DNA of 64,000 bases from Bacteroidales bacterium (GTDB lineage Bacteria > Bacteroidota > Bacteroidia > Bacteroidales > F082), in contig JAFUVT010000002.1 in assembly GCA_017477425.1 (NCBI GenBank), positions 62,001 through 126,000 of the forward strand, in the 5' to 3' direction. The notes under the pieces were generated by a model. It searched no databases, was not told the DNA's origin, and was given only the letters and a program-made list of their open reading frames with translations. Below, in pieces: positions 50,104 through 58,058 of this stretch (the stretch's first letter is position 1; each line of letters opens with the position of its first letter). Made by a program: the position numbers and the translations under genes.

Positions 50104-51297
50104 CTATTTTGGCAAGAAAGGTGCCATGACCCGTTCAAAAATGCCGCTCATGTAGGCCATCGCCATGCCGTAATTGCTGATTGGGATGCCTGCATTCACA
50201 AAGTGGTTGGTGCGGTTGAGCAACTGTTTCCTTGTGCTCATGCAGCCGCCGCATTGGATGGCCATGGCGTATTTCCCGACTTCGGGGATGGGCGACAAAC
50301 CCGAAATATACTCAAAATGGATGTCTCTTCCTGTGAATTTCTGTATCATCCGAGGCAGCTTCACGCGCCCGATGTCGTCGCAGGTACTGTGGTGGGTGCA
50401 CGATTCGAGGAGCAAGACCGTGTCGCCGTCTTTCAATTGCGAAAGGTAGGGCGTACCTTTTATATAATTGTCGAAGTCGCCACGCAACCGCGCCATCACG
50501 ATGCTGAAACTGGTCAAGGGGACATCGTTAGGAACAATTTTGCTCACCATTCCAAACACTTGACTATCAGTGACTATCAAAGCGGGTTTGGGCATGGTTT
50601 CAAGATATTGCTGCAAGTGGGTTTCCTTCAGCACCACGCAGATGCACTCGTTGTCCAAAACATCGCGGATGGCCATCACTTGGGGCAAAATCAAACGGCC
50701 TTCGGGGGCTTCACTGTCTACCGGACAAACCAACACAACGGTTTCGCTTGGCTTGATAATGCCACCCAATAGTGACACTTTTTGGTAGGCACTCTCAGGG
50801 ATGTTTTTTTTCAGCTGCTCGACCAAAGGTGCGATTTCGTCATTGCTCAAAGCACTGAAATCCACTACTTTTGCATTAAAATTGTTTTCAATAATGGCTT
50901 TGGTAACGGCAAGAAGCGGTTCCTGGTCTGCCTTATTATGGACGACGAAAAAAGGAACCGCCAGTTTGTTCATTTGCCCGATGAGTTGCATCTCGGGTTC
51001 ACCAAAACTATTTTCGGTTATCACCAAAATGGCGCAGTCGATTTCCTCCAACACCTTCATCGTCTTCCCTACCCTTTGCTGCCCCAACTCGCCCACATCG
51101 TCGATGCCAGCCGTGTCGATGAGCACACAAGGCCCGATGCCGAAGATCTCAATACTTTTCTTGACGGGGTCGGTGGTGGTGCCCGCCGTGTCGCTCACGA
51201 TGGCGATGTCCTGTCCCGTGAGGCGGTTGATGAGGCTGCTTTTGCCGACGTTGCGCCGACCGAAAATGCCGATATGGGGTTTCAAATCTTTTACCAT
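50104..51297 (-). CDS. hydF: [FeFe]-hydrogenase maturation GTPase HydF
   Basis: The 397-residue product starts at 51297 (MVKDLKPHIGIFGRRNVG), matching the family N-terminus. The GTPase domain shows GRRNVGKSSL (P-loop), DTAGTTTDP (G2), DTAGIDD (G3) and VHNKAD (G4). A dimerisation domain follows and then the [4Fe-4S] domain with ESCTHH and the QCGGCM pair of cysteines. HydF is the scaffold that loads the diiron subcluster onto HydA. HydE and HydG are not in this window, so the maturation genes are dispersed. Its own -7 box lies 25 bp upstream. Confidence 0.92.
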   Translation of the reverse strand: MVKDLKPHIGIFGRRNVGKSSLINRLTGQDIAIVSDTAGTTTDPVKKSIEIFGIGPCVLIDTAGIDDVGELGQQRVGKTMKVLEEIDCAILVITENSFGEPEMQLIGQMNKLAVPFFVVHNKADQEPLLAVTKAIIENNFNAKVVDFSALSNDEIAPLVEQLKKNIPESAYQKVSLLGGIIKPSETVVLVCPVDSEAPEGRLILPQVMAIRDVLDNECICVVLKETHLQQYLETMPKPALIVTDSQVFGMVSKIVPNDVPLTSFSIVMARLRGDFDNYIKGTPYLSQLKDGDTVLLLESCTHHSTCDDIGRVKLPRMIQKFTGRDIHFEYISGLSPIPEVGKYAMAIQCGGCMSTRKQLLNRTNHFVNAGIPISNYGMAMAYMSGIFERVMAPFLPK

Positions 51298-51322
51298 TTG
51301 CTGTCCTTTCCAATTTTCCACG

Positions 51323-51330
51323 CAAAAATA
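51323..51330 (-). promoter_or_regulatory. -7 box (TATTTTTG) for hydF
   Basis: On the minus strand this is TATTTTTG, 25 bp before the start codon at 51297. Confidence 0.55.
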
Positions 51331-51540
51331 AGAAAAAAATCGACTTCTAGAAGAAAAACATAACAACTTGAAAACAAACAATATATCCGACAGCAAACGA
51401 CAACAAACGACTACTGTCGACAACAAACGTTTAATCAACGGCTTAGTCTTGACAAAGGTTGTTACTTTGCATCGTCAAACCCAACGGTACGACACAACAG
51501 TTCTAAACACATTATTATTAATCATCAAAACACACACATT

Positions 51541-51882
51541 ATGAGTACAATGAGAAATTCGGTCATGCTGATTGGCCGCCCGGGTGCAGAACCTGAAGTG
51601 AAAAACCTGAACAACAACAGCAAAGTCGCACGCTTCCGCCTTGCCGTCGACGAGCGCCACATGAACGCCAACCGCGAATGGGTCAACAACACGCAATGGT
51701 TCACGATTGTGGCTTGGGGAAAGACAGCTGAACGTGTCGAAAACAACGTGAAGAAAGGCCTCCAAGTAGCCATAGAAGGCAGCTTGCGTAACAACGACTG
51801 GACTGACGACAAGGGGCAACGTCACTCCAACGTCGAAATCTGGATCAATGACCTGCTCCTGATTGATCATGCCAGGGATTGA
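51541..51882 (+). CDS. ssb: Single-stranded DNA-binding protein, short form
   Basis: This 113-residue OB-fold protein has family strands NSVMLIGRPGAEPEVK, FRLAVDER, WFTIVAWGKTAERV and GLQVAIEGSLRNNDW. It ends soon after the OB fold (LLLIDHARD) and has no glycine-rich linker or acidic DDDIPF-type tail, which in full-length SSB recruits partner proteins. It may therefore be an accessory SSB rather than the main replicative one. It is monocistronic, closed by a strong terminator. Confidence 0.88.
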   Translation: MSTMRNSVMLIGRPGAEPEVKNLNNNSKVARFRLAVDERHMNANREWVNNTQWFTIVAWGKTAERVENNVKKGLQVAIEGSLRNNDWTDDKGQRHSNVEIWINDLLLIDHARD

Positions 51883-51900
51883 ATTTCCCTTATGGCATAC

Positions 51901-51928
51901 AAAAGGGCGGCTGTGGCCGCCCTTTTTT
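51901..51928 (+). terminator. Rho-independent terminator after ssb (bidirectional)
   Basis: AAAAGGGCGGC and GCCGCCCTTTT form an 11-bp stem with a 4-nt loop and a T tail; the A run on the left makes it symmetrical. It lies between convergent genes and can serve both. Confidence 0.9.
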
Positions 51929-51932
51929 GTTA

Positions 51933-52673
51933 TTATCCCGAAACCATAAACACCCGTGGATCTTTCCACTTGGTGTGGCGCAGCAATTCGTTGGTGAAAT
52001 GCGTACGGCTCCCTGTTTCCTCAAGCAATTCCTTGGCCTTGTCGAATTGCCGCAACTCACGATAAATCTCCTGCACTTCAAGGTCGATCTGCTCCTCAGG
52101 GTGTTTCTCAAGCAAGGCAAGAAGTCGATTCAAGTTGGCAGTGAAGTCCTTATAGCTCTTCAAGAACAACTTCTCGCCCTCAATAAGCATCTTGCGGTTG
52201 CAACGCCATACCCCAAAGCTCATAAAACCGTTGAGTAGATATTTGAGGCGAACATGCTGGTGGTTGCGGTGCAGGTCGTTGTAGGCCCACCACAGAAAAC
52301 GTCTCAAGTATATCTCCTTCCTTGGGTCGTAATGGCTTTTCCTCAAGAAAGTCTTATAGTGATTAATAAGCGCCAACTTGCCTTTGTTATCTGAGAAACT
52401 GATGCCAAAAAAGCGCCAGGTGTTCCACGAATAAACCTCCGCCTCCGGCTTTTCATAGGTGATGAAAGGCTCAACAGGATTTTCCACCCAGAAGATATGG
52501 CCACACGATGGACACATAATCATCTTTTGGGGTGTTGTTATATAGTTGTCGTTCAGTACCTTACCATCGGAATACAAGATAGCCTGATTGACCAACTCGG
52601 CTTTCAGGTAACGACCTTCGAGCCAGGCTTGGCAATGCGGACATTGGAAATAAAAGGAGTCGAATTTCAGCAT
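51933..52673 (-). CDS. Zinc-ribbon protein of unknown function
   Basis: The 246-residue product has two CPxC knuckles near its N-terminus (FQCPHCQAW about residue 10 and MCPSCGHIFW about residue 55), forming a zinc ribbon. The rest (about 95-246) is helical with many Trp/Arg/Leu residues and TPR-like spacing (EIYRELRQFDKAKELLEETG). No signal peptide or membrane segment is seen. I do not recognise the family. It lies 39 bp after the RNase H gene and may be part of the pfk-rnh transcript. Confidence 0.6.
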   Translation of the reverse strand: MLKFDSFYFQCPHCQAWLEGRYLKAELVNQAILYSDGKVLNDNYITTPQKMIMCPSCGHIFWVENPVEPFITYEKPEAEVYSWNTWRFFGISFSDNKGKLALINHYKTFLRKSHYDPRKEIYLRRFLWWAYNDLHRNHQHVRLKYLLNGFMSFGVWRCNRKMLIEGEKLFLKSYKDFTANLNRLLALLEKHPEEQIDLEVQEIYRELRQFDKAKELLEETGSRTHFTNELLRHTKWKDPRVFMVSG

Positions 52674-52712
52674 TTCCTTTCTTGTTTTCGGGCGGTAAAA
52701 GTATGCAATTTT

Positions 52713-53354
52713 TCATTTCCTACCAAAATCGGCAGGAATTTCGCCCCAGATTTCAGTTTTCCATTTCAGGATGGGCACTTCTATCGTGTTCTCGTTCAGC
52801 CATTTTTCAGCGCGTTCGATAAGGTCGAAGAGGGCTGCGTTCTTGGCGTTGCGCTGCAGTTTGGTCTTGCATTTCTTCTGCCTCACCCATAGTTGGGCAT
52901 TGACCGAGTCGCTGTAGACCGGATAATGCCAACCATGCTTTTTCTGCAACGAAACCGCGTGAACGATGGCCAAAAACTCGCCGATGTTGTTCGTCCCGTG
53001 AGGGAAGACCGGACTTTTGAACAAATCCGACCTCATCGGAGGTTGCACACCGAAATCCACAAAGACGCCTTGATATTCCATCTTGCCTGGATTGCCTGCA
53101 CATGCGGCATCCACGGCGATGGCGGGACTGAGGGGACGCTCTTTGGATTGCGACAAGTCAACCACAGGAACCGCGCCATCTTTCTCGAAGCCTGTGAAGC
53201 CTCTGGCGAAAGCGGCATCGGCACTGGTCCGGTCGGGGAAGCCTTTGTACAAGGCCCTTTTCTGGCCTACTACCTCCCGCTTGCAAGCCTCCCAACTGTC
53301 ATACACACCTGGGGTGCGACCTGCCCAAACGACATAAAACTTGTTTTTCGACAT
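52713..53354 (-). CDS. Ribonuclease H with N-terminal viroplasmin domain
   Basis: The 213-residue product has an N-terminal viroplasmin (RNA/DNA hybrid-binding) domain (FYVVWAGRTPGVYDSWEACK, KGFPDRTSADAAF) and a C-terminal RNase H domain. The catalytic acidic residues are Asp in AVDAACAGNPG, Glu in NNIGEFLAIVHA, Asp in VYSDSVNA and a final Asp in IPADFGRK. It removes RNA from RNA/DNA hybrids. It starts 2 bp after the end of pfkA, so the two are co-transcribed. Confidence 0.88.
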   Translation of the reverse strand: MSKNKFYVVWAGRTPGVYDSWEACKREVVGQKRALYKGFPDRTSADAAFARGFTGFEKDGAVPVVDLSQSKERPLSPAIAVDAACAGNPGKMEYQGVFVDFGVQPPMRSDLFKSPVFPHGTNNIGEFLAIVHAVSLQKKHGWHYPVYSDSVNAQLWVRQKKCKTKLQRNAKNAALFDLIERAEKWLNENTIEVPILKWKTEIWGEIPADFGRK

Positions 53355-53356
53355 CG

Positions 53357-54451
53357 TCAGATACCTAACGAAATGTTCAAACCCTGCGCCGTGCGCACTA
53401 AATCACTGTCGGCGGTGACGAGGTTGGGCTTGGAGATGGCTTCCTTGAGCGGGACAGCTATCAGGTCGGGTTCACGGTAGGCCACCATCTGGCCAAACTG
53501 ACCGTTGAGCACCATCTCAAAAGCCTTCACGCCAAACGCGGCGGAGAGCACACGGTCGTAAGCAATCGGCACGCCGCCGCGTTGCAGGTGACCCAACGTG
53601 GTCTCGCGCATGTCGTGCGTGAAGCCAGCGGCTTTCATCTCCTCGATGAAACGACGACCGATGCCGCCCAGTTTCTTGTTCTCGTAGCCGACCTCGGTAC
53701 TGATTTCGTACACCTGCTGGCCGTCCTTCGGGCGCGCGCCTTCTGAAGCCACCACCACGGCAAAGCCACGGTCGTTCTTGAAACGACGCTCCAAGCGCTC
53801 CTTCACAATGTTGATGTCGTAAGGGAACTCAGGCAAAAGGCACACCTCTGCCCCACCCGCGATAGCGCTGTGCAAGGCAATCCAGCCAGCATCGCGCCCC
53901 ATCACTTCGAGGACAAAGACGCGGTTGTGCGAGGCCGCCGTCGTGACCAATTTATCAACAGCTTCAGTCGCAATTTGCACGGCGGTTTGAAAGCCGAAGG
54001 TGCAGTCTGTCATCGAGAGGTCGTTGTCGATAGTCTTAGGAACGCCGATGATGTTCAGGCCCTTTTCGTAGAGCTTTTGCGAGATGCGCTGCGAGCCGTC
54101 ACCGCCGATGCTGATGACCGCGTCGATGCCCATGTATTGCAACTTACGGAGCATTTCGTCAGAGCGGTCGACGGTGCTCCAAGTGCCGTCGTTGTTCTTG
54201 ATGGGCCAGTTGAACGGGCCGCCCTTGTTGGTGGTCTCGATGATGGTACCGCCACGGAAATGGATGCCACGCACCGACTCGGGCGTCAGCCTGACGACCT
54301 CGGTAGGCTCCCACAGGATGCCGTTGTAGGCTTGAATGCTTCCGAGCACTTCCCAATCCTTCTCCTGGGAGGCCCGCTTGACAATGGCGCGAATGACGGC
54401 GTTCAAGCCTGGGCAATCGCCGCCACCAGTTAAGACTAGTAATCTTTTCAT
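53357..54451 (-). CDS. pfkA: 6-phosphofructokinase
   Basis: This 364-residue glycolytic enzyme of the PFK-A superfamily shows GGGDCPGLNAVIRAIV (nucleotide loop), ISIGGDGSQRIS and GVPKTIDNDLSMTD (catalytic Asp), HNRVFVLEVMGRDAGWIALH and the fructose-6-phosphate site LGHLQRGG. The residue after GGD is Gly (ATP-type), while the residue before TIDND is Lys (PPi-type), a mixed combination found in group III PFKs. The phosphoryl donor is therefore not settled by sequence. It is longer than E. coli PfkA (320). Confidence 0.9.
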   Translation of the reverse strand: MKRLLVLTGGGDCPGLNAVIRAIVKRASQEKDWEVLGSIQAYNGILWEPTEVVRLTPESVRGIHFRGGTIIETTNKGGPFNWPIKNNDGTWSTVDRSDEMLRKLQYMGIDAVISIGGDGSQRISQKLYEKGLNIIGVPKTIDNDLSMTDCTFGFQTAVQIATEAVDKLVTTAASHNRVFVLEVMGRDAGWIALHSAIAGGAEVCLLPEFPYDINIVKERLERRFKNDRGFAVVVASEGARPKDGQQVYEISTEVGYENKKLGGIGRRFIEEMKAAGFTHDMRETTLGHLQRGGVPIAYDRVLSAAFGVKAFEMVLNGQFGQMVAYREPDLIAVPLKEAISKPNLVTADSDLVRTAQGLNISLGI

Positions 54452-54487
54452 ATTCAGTTGGTTAATTTATAATTCAAAACTTAAAAT

Positions 54488-55054
54488 TTATCCATTGGGC
54501 GAATTGGCCGCATTGACATACTTCACTTGAACCCACAACTGGAAATCCTTTTCGGGTGGATTACCGTTGTTTTCGCCAAGCATATAATTCAGCCTGTTCA
54601 GCCCAACGGCCACATACCCATTGGCACCAATTTGCGTGAAATAGGCATAATAGCCAAGGTATTCCTTCTTCAGCTTCGACTCGGCCAAGTCGTCTTCCGT
54701 TATCATCGTGGATTGCACTTCCTTGTATTTGGGATTGCCCTTGAACTTGCCAACCAAGTTGTTGACACACTGCGCTATTTGGGCTTTGTCGTCCTCAACA
54801 TCATAACGAATATCCATCTCATAAACCATCCCTCTGCTATTGCTATGAATGGCCAACTGGACGGGAATATCGTCAACAAGACCTTTCATCGTATTATTAT
54901 AGGGACTGTCCGTCCTCCGAAACCCATTTTCCTGCAATTTCGCCATCATCTCCAATGCGGAACCGTCAATGGGAATGCCCATAAAATCCACCACTTCTTG
55001 AGCGTTGGAAATCGTGGCGAACAATATCAAAATTGCAACAAGAAACTTTTTCAT
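54488..55054 (-). CDS. Secreted protein of unknown function, tandem paralog A
   Basis: The 188-residue product starts at 55054 (MKKFLVAILILFATISNAQ), which gives a signal peptide. The mature part begins EVVDFMGIPIDGS and ends YVNAANSPNG. It is clearly related to its upstream neighbour at 55076: same mature start (MGIPIDG), same order of strands (YEMDIRYDV, YVAVGL), same end. No family is recognised, and no catalytic motif is visible. The pair is separated by 21 bp and is followed after 36 bp by pfkA. Confidence 0.65.
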   Translation of the reverse strand: MKKFLVAILILFATISNAQEVVDFMGIPIDGSALEMMAKLQENGFRRTDSPYNNTMKGLVDDIPVQLAIHSNSRGMVYEMDIRYDVEDDKAQIAQCVNNLVGKFKGNPKYKEVQSTMITEDDLAESKLKKEYLGYYAYFTQIGANGYVAVGLNRLNYMLGENNGNPPEKDFQLWVQVKYVNAANSPNG

Positions 55055-55075
55055 TTTCAATCCATTATTCAAGGT

Positions 55076-55624
55076 TTATCCGATGGGCGAATTGGCCGCG
55101 TTGACATATTCTATCTCGATGACAAAACTGGCCAATTTGTACCATTCTTCATCTTTCCAATTGTTCGTCTTGAACAGTTTGATGCGGACATAGCCGTGTT
55201 TCCCGCTTTGAGTGAAGCAGGCTGTATAATGGTGTATATCCGACCTCAATTTTTCGCCAATCGGCTCGCCTTCTGGAATTAACTCGGAATAAGTGTCGTT
55301 GTATTTCGGGTCGTTCCTGAACTTCTGAAGCAGGTTGTTGTAACGCTCGATGGCCAAAGCCTCGTCGTTCCCCACCTCGTGCCGGATGTCCAATTCATAC
55401 ACTTTGTCCCGAACATTATCCAAAACGAGCACCTCAACGGGAAGGCTTTCGAACAGACCTTTCAACACACTGGAATCGTCCGTCTCTTGGAATCCTTTTT
55501 CCGTCAGTTTCCCGAAGAGTTCCGCCTGGGTTCCGTCAATTGGAATGCCCATAAAGTCGATGACCTCTTGGGCTGGGGCGGTGATGGCGAAGAGAATTAG
55601 TAGGGTGAGGAGTAGGTTTTTCAT
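55076..55624 (-). CDS. Secreted protein of unknown function, tandem paralog B
   Basis: The 182-residue product has a signal peptide (LLLTLLILFAITAPAQ) and mature sequence EVIDFMGIPIDGT ... YVNAANSPIG. It is the upstream member of the pair. The spacing of the internal strands (YELDIRHEVGND, FTQSGKHGYVRIKL) matches paralog A, so the two arose by tandem duplication. No known family was recognised. Confidence 0.65.
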   Translation of the reverse strand: MKNLLLTLLILFAITAPAQEVIDFMGIPIDGTQAELFGKLTEKGFQETDDSSVLKGLFESLPVEVLVLDNVRDKVYELDIRHEVGNDEALAIERYNNLLQKFRNDPKYNDTYSELIPEGEPIGEKLRSDIHHYTACFTQSGKHGYVRIKLFKTNNWKDEEWYKLASFVIEIEYVNAANSPIG

Positions 55625-55633
55625 AGTTTTCTC

Positions 55634-55876
55634 TTATGCTACTCTCAGTAAATCGAGTACGGAATAAACCCGAGTCATATTCTCAAATGTAAAATACTGG
55701 TCATCAAGCACCATCCATTTCTCTCGCTCTTTTACTGACATCTGCTTAATGTCGGGGAAGAACGAGATAGGAATGATGATAACTCTACCGTCAGTCAGCC
55801 TTACCAACATCTTGCCTCGATAGGTGGTGAAATCCATATCTTTGATTCCGATGGTTACATTTTTCATTTTACACAT
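55634..55876 (-). CDS. DUF2442 domain protein (putative antitoxin or partner)
   Basis: The 80-residue protein has the DUF2442 pattern: IGIKDMDFTTYRGKMLVRLTDGRVIIIPISFFPDI then a basic/aromatic region (REKWMVLDDQYFTFENMTRVYSVLDLL). It lies 18 bp after the DUF4160 gene; the two families are often adjacent and have been proposed as a toxin-antitoxin-like pair. An internal Met at residue 4 could be the real start. Confidence 0.75.
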   Translation of the reverse strand: MCKMKNVTIGIKDMDFTTYRGKMLVRLTDGRVIIIPISFFPDIKQMSVKEREKWMVLDDQYFTFENMTRVYSVLDLLRVA

Positions 55877-55894
55877 GGCTTTGTCCTCCTATTG

Positions 55895-56191
55895 TTACTT
55901 TTCTATATTGATTGAAATGGTCTTTTCTCCGTTGAATGCCTTGGTTACCTGCTTATTGATAAAATCCCAGTGACGATTTATTGCTGCCACTATCATTTCG
56001 TTTTCCTTTGTCGAAAGGGTTGTTTCGGCAATCTCTACACATTGTTTTCCTTCAGACTCTATCCAAATCTTGGCAAGGGACTTCTGGTGGCGTTTCCCCT
56101 TCTTAAACACATGGATGTGTCTGCGATTATCGTTCGCATCAAGCGAGATAGCCACCAGAATAAACGTTTTCAAGAATGCCAATTGTCCCAT
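55895..56191 (-). CDS. DUF4160 domain protein
   Basis: The 98-residue protein shows the DUF4160 core: ISLDANDNRRHIHVFKKGK with the His-x-His motif, KIWIESEGK and NEMIVAAINRHWDFI. It is followed by the DUF2442 gene. It starts only 7 bp after the aspS stop and so is probably co-transcribed with aspS, which is an unusual place for a toxin-antitoxin-like pair. Activity is unproven. Confidence 0.7.
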   Translation of the reverse strand: MGQLAFLKTFILVAISLDANDNRRHIHVFKKGKRHQKSLAKIWIESEGKQCVEIAETTLSTKENEMIVAAINRHWDFINKQVTKAFNGEKTISINIEK

Positions 56192-56198
56192 ATCTAAT

Positions 56199-57953
56199 CT
56201 ATTTGAGGTTCAAAGCAATCTGCAACTCGTCCAACTGCTCTTGGGCAATCGGGGCGGGGCTTCCGCTCATCACGTCGCGGCCGGAGTTGTTCTTCGGGAA
56301 GGCGATGAAGTCGCGGATGCTGTCGGCGCCGCCGAACAAGGAGCAGAGGCGGTCGAAGCCGAAGGCCAGACCAGCGTGAGGCGGTGCGCCGTACTCGAAA
56401 GCGCCCATCAGGAAGCCGAACTGCTCTTGGGCCTTCTCGTCGGTGAAACCGAGAGTGTGGAACATCTTGTTCTGCAAGGTACGGTCGTGGATACGGATGG
56501 AGCCGCCACCCACCTCCACACCGTTCATCACGATGTCGTAGGCGTTGGCGCGGATGTCGCCCCACTTCGTCGGGTCGTCGAGCAAAGCCTCGTCCTCAGG
56601 CTTGGGCGCGGTGAAGGGGTGGTGCATGGCGTAGTAGCGTTGCGTCTCCTCGTCCCATTCCAACAGCGGGAAGTCGATGACCCACAGCGGTGCGTATTCG
56701 TCAGGTTTGCGCAGGCCGAGTTGGTTGCCCATCTCAAGACGCAAAGCGTTGAGTTGCACGCGGGTCTTCATGGCCTCGCCGCAAAGGATGAGCATCAGGT
56801 CGCCAGGCTTGGCACCGAACTCGTCGGCGATGACCTTCAAATCTTCGGGCGTGTAGAACTTATCGACCGACGACTTGAACGAGCCATCGGCGTTGTACTT
56901 GATGTAAACCATACCACCAGCACCCACTTGCGGACGCTTCACGAAGTCGGTGAGCGCATCGAGTTGCTTGCGGGTGTATTCGGCGCAACCTTCGGCACAG
57001 ATACCCACCACGAGGTCGGCATTGTCGAACAAGCCGAAGCCTTTGCCTTTGGCCACATCGTTGAGTTCAACGAACTTCATCCCGAAGCGGATATCGGGCT
57101 TGTCGGAGCCGTAGTATTTCATCGCGTCGTGCCAAGTCATGCGCGGGAACTGGTCGAATTCGAGGCCTTTCATTTCCTTGAAGAGGTGTTTGGCCAAGCC
57201 CTCGAAGGTGTTCAGCACATCTTCCTGTTCCACAAACGACATCTCGCAGTCGATTTGGGTGAACTCGGGCTGACGATCAGCACGGAGGTCTTCATCGCGG
57301 AAGCAACGCACGATTTGGAAATAGCGGTCCATGCCAGCCACCATCAGCAGTTGCTTGTATTGCTGCGGGCTTTGTGGCAAGGCATAGAACTCGCCAGGGT
57401 TCATACGCGACGGCACCACGAAGTCGCGGGCACCCTCGGGCGTGCTCTTGATGAGCATCGGCGTCTCGATTTCGAGGAAGTTGAGGTTGCTCAGGTAGTT
57501 GCGCACCAGCATGGCCATGCGGTGACGTAGTTCGAGGTTTTGGCGCACGGGGTTGCGACGGATGTCCAGATAACGGTATTTCATGCGAAGGTCGTCGCCG
57601 CCATCGCTGACATCTTCGATGGTGAAAGGCGGCGTCTTGCTGCTATTAAGCAGGCAGAACTCGCTGACTTTCAGCTCAATCTCGCCCGTCGGCATATTCG
57701 GGTTCTTCGATTCGCGTTCGATGACGGTGCCTTTGGCCTGAATCACGAACTCGCGCCCGAACGAGCGGGCTTGTTCGAGGAGTTTCGGGTCGCTGCTGCC
57801 GTCCAAAAAGAGTTGGGTGATGCCGTAACGGTCGCGGAGGTCAATCCAAACGAGGGCACCTTTGTCGCGGGTGCGCTGCACCCAGCCTGCCAATGTGACT
57901 TGCTTGCCGGCGTCAGCAAGACGAAGTTCGCCACAAGTATGCGTTCTGTACAT
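56199..57953 (-). CDS. aspS: Aspartyl-tRNA synthetase
   Basis: This 584-residue class II synthetase of the bacterial type has an N-terminal OB anticodon-binding domain ([21 protein letters not shown]), a catalytic core with motif 2 [23 protein letters not shown], a GAD insertion (about 280-410) and motif 3 [12 protein letters not shown]. The GAD domain is the same fold as the insert in GatE at 21.1-23.1 kb, but the two genes are otherwise unrelated. It has a promoter 43 bp upstream, divergent from an Ig-like lipoprotein gene. Confidence 0.95.
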   Translation of the reverse strand: MYRTHTCGELRLADAGKQVTLAGWVQRTRDKGALVWIDLRDRYGITQLFLDGSSDPKLLEQARSFGREFVIQAKGTVIERESKNPNMPTGEIELKVSEFCLLNSSKTPPFTIEDVSDGGDDLRMKYRYLDIRRNPVRQNLELRHRMAMLVRNYLSNLNFLEIETPMLIKSTPEGARDFVVPSRMNPGEFYALPQSPQQYKQLLMVAGMDRYFQIVRCFRDEDLRADRQPEFTQIDCEMSFVEQEDVLNTFEGLAKHLFKEMKGLEFDQFPRMTWHDAMKYYGSDKPDIRFGMKFVELNDVAKGKGFGLFDNADLVVGICAEGCAEYTRKQLDALTDFVKRPQVGAGGMVYIKYNADGSFKSSVDKFYTPEDLKVIADEFGAKPGDLMLILCGEAMKTRVQLNALRLEMGNQLGLRKPDEYAPLWVIDFPLLEWDEETQRYYAMHHPFTAPKPEDEALLDDPTKWGDIRANAYDIVMNGVEVGGGSIRIHDRTLQNKMFHTLGFTDEKAQEQFGFLMGAFEYGAPPHAGLAFGFDRLCSLFGGADSIRDFIAFPKNNSGRDVMSGSPAPIAQEQLDELQIALNLK

Positions 57954-57996
57954 AGTTATCTGATTTAAAGTTTTAAGATTTCAATATTTTAATCTG

Positions 57997-58004
57997 CAAA
58001 AATA
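57997..58004 (-). promoter_or_regulatory. -7 box (TATTTTTG) for aspS
   Basis: On the minus strand this is TATTTTTG, 43 bp before the aspS start codon. Confidence 0.55.
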
Positions 58005-58046
58005 GCAAAACCATTTGGAATGGTATCTAAGAAATCAACAAAATCG

Positions 58047-58054
58047 TATCTTTG
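58047..58054 (+). promoter_or_regulatory. -7 box (TATCTTTG) for the Ig-like lipoprotein gene
   Basis: TATCTTTG ends 4 bp before the in-frame GTG at 58059, the proposed start. The alternative ATG at 58020 would lie upstream of transcription from this box. Confidence 0.5.
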
Positions 58055-58058
58055 CCCC

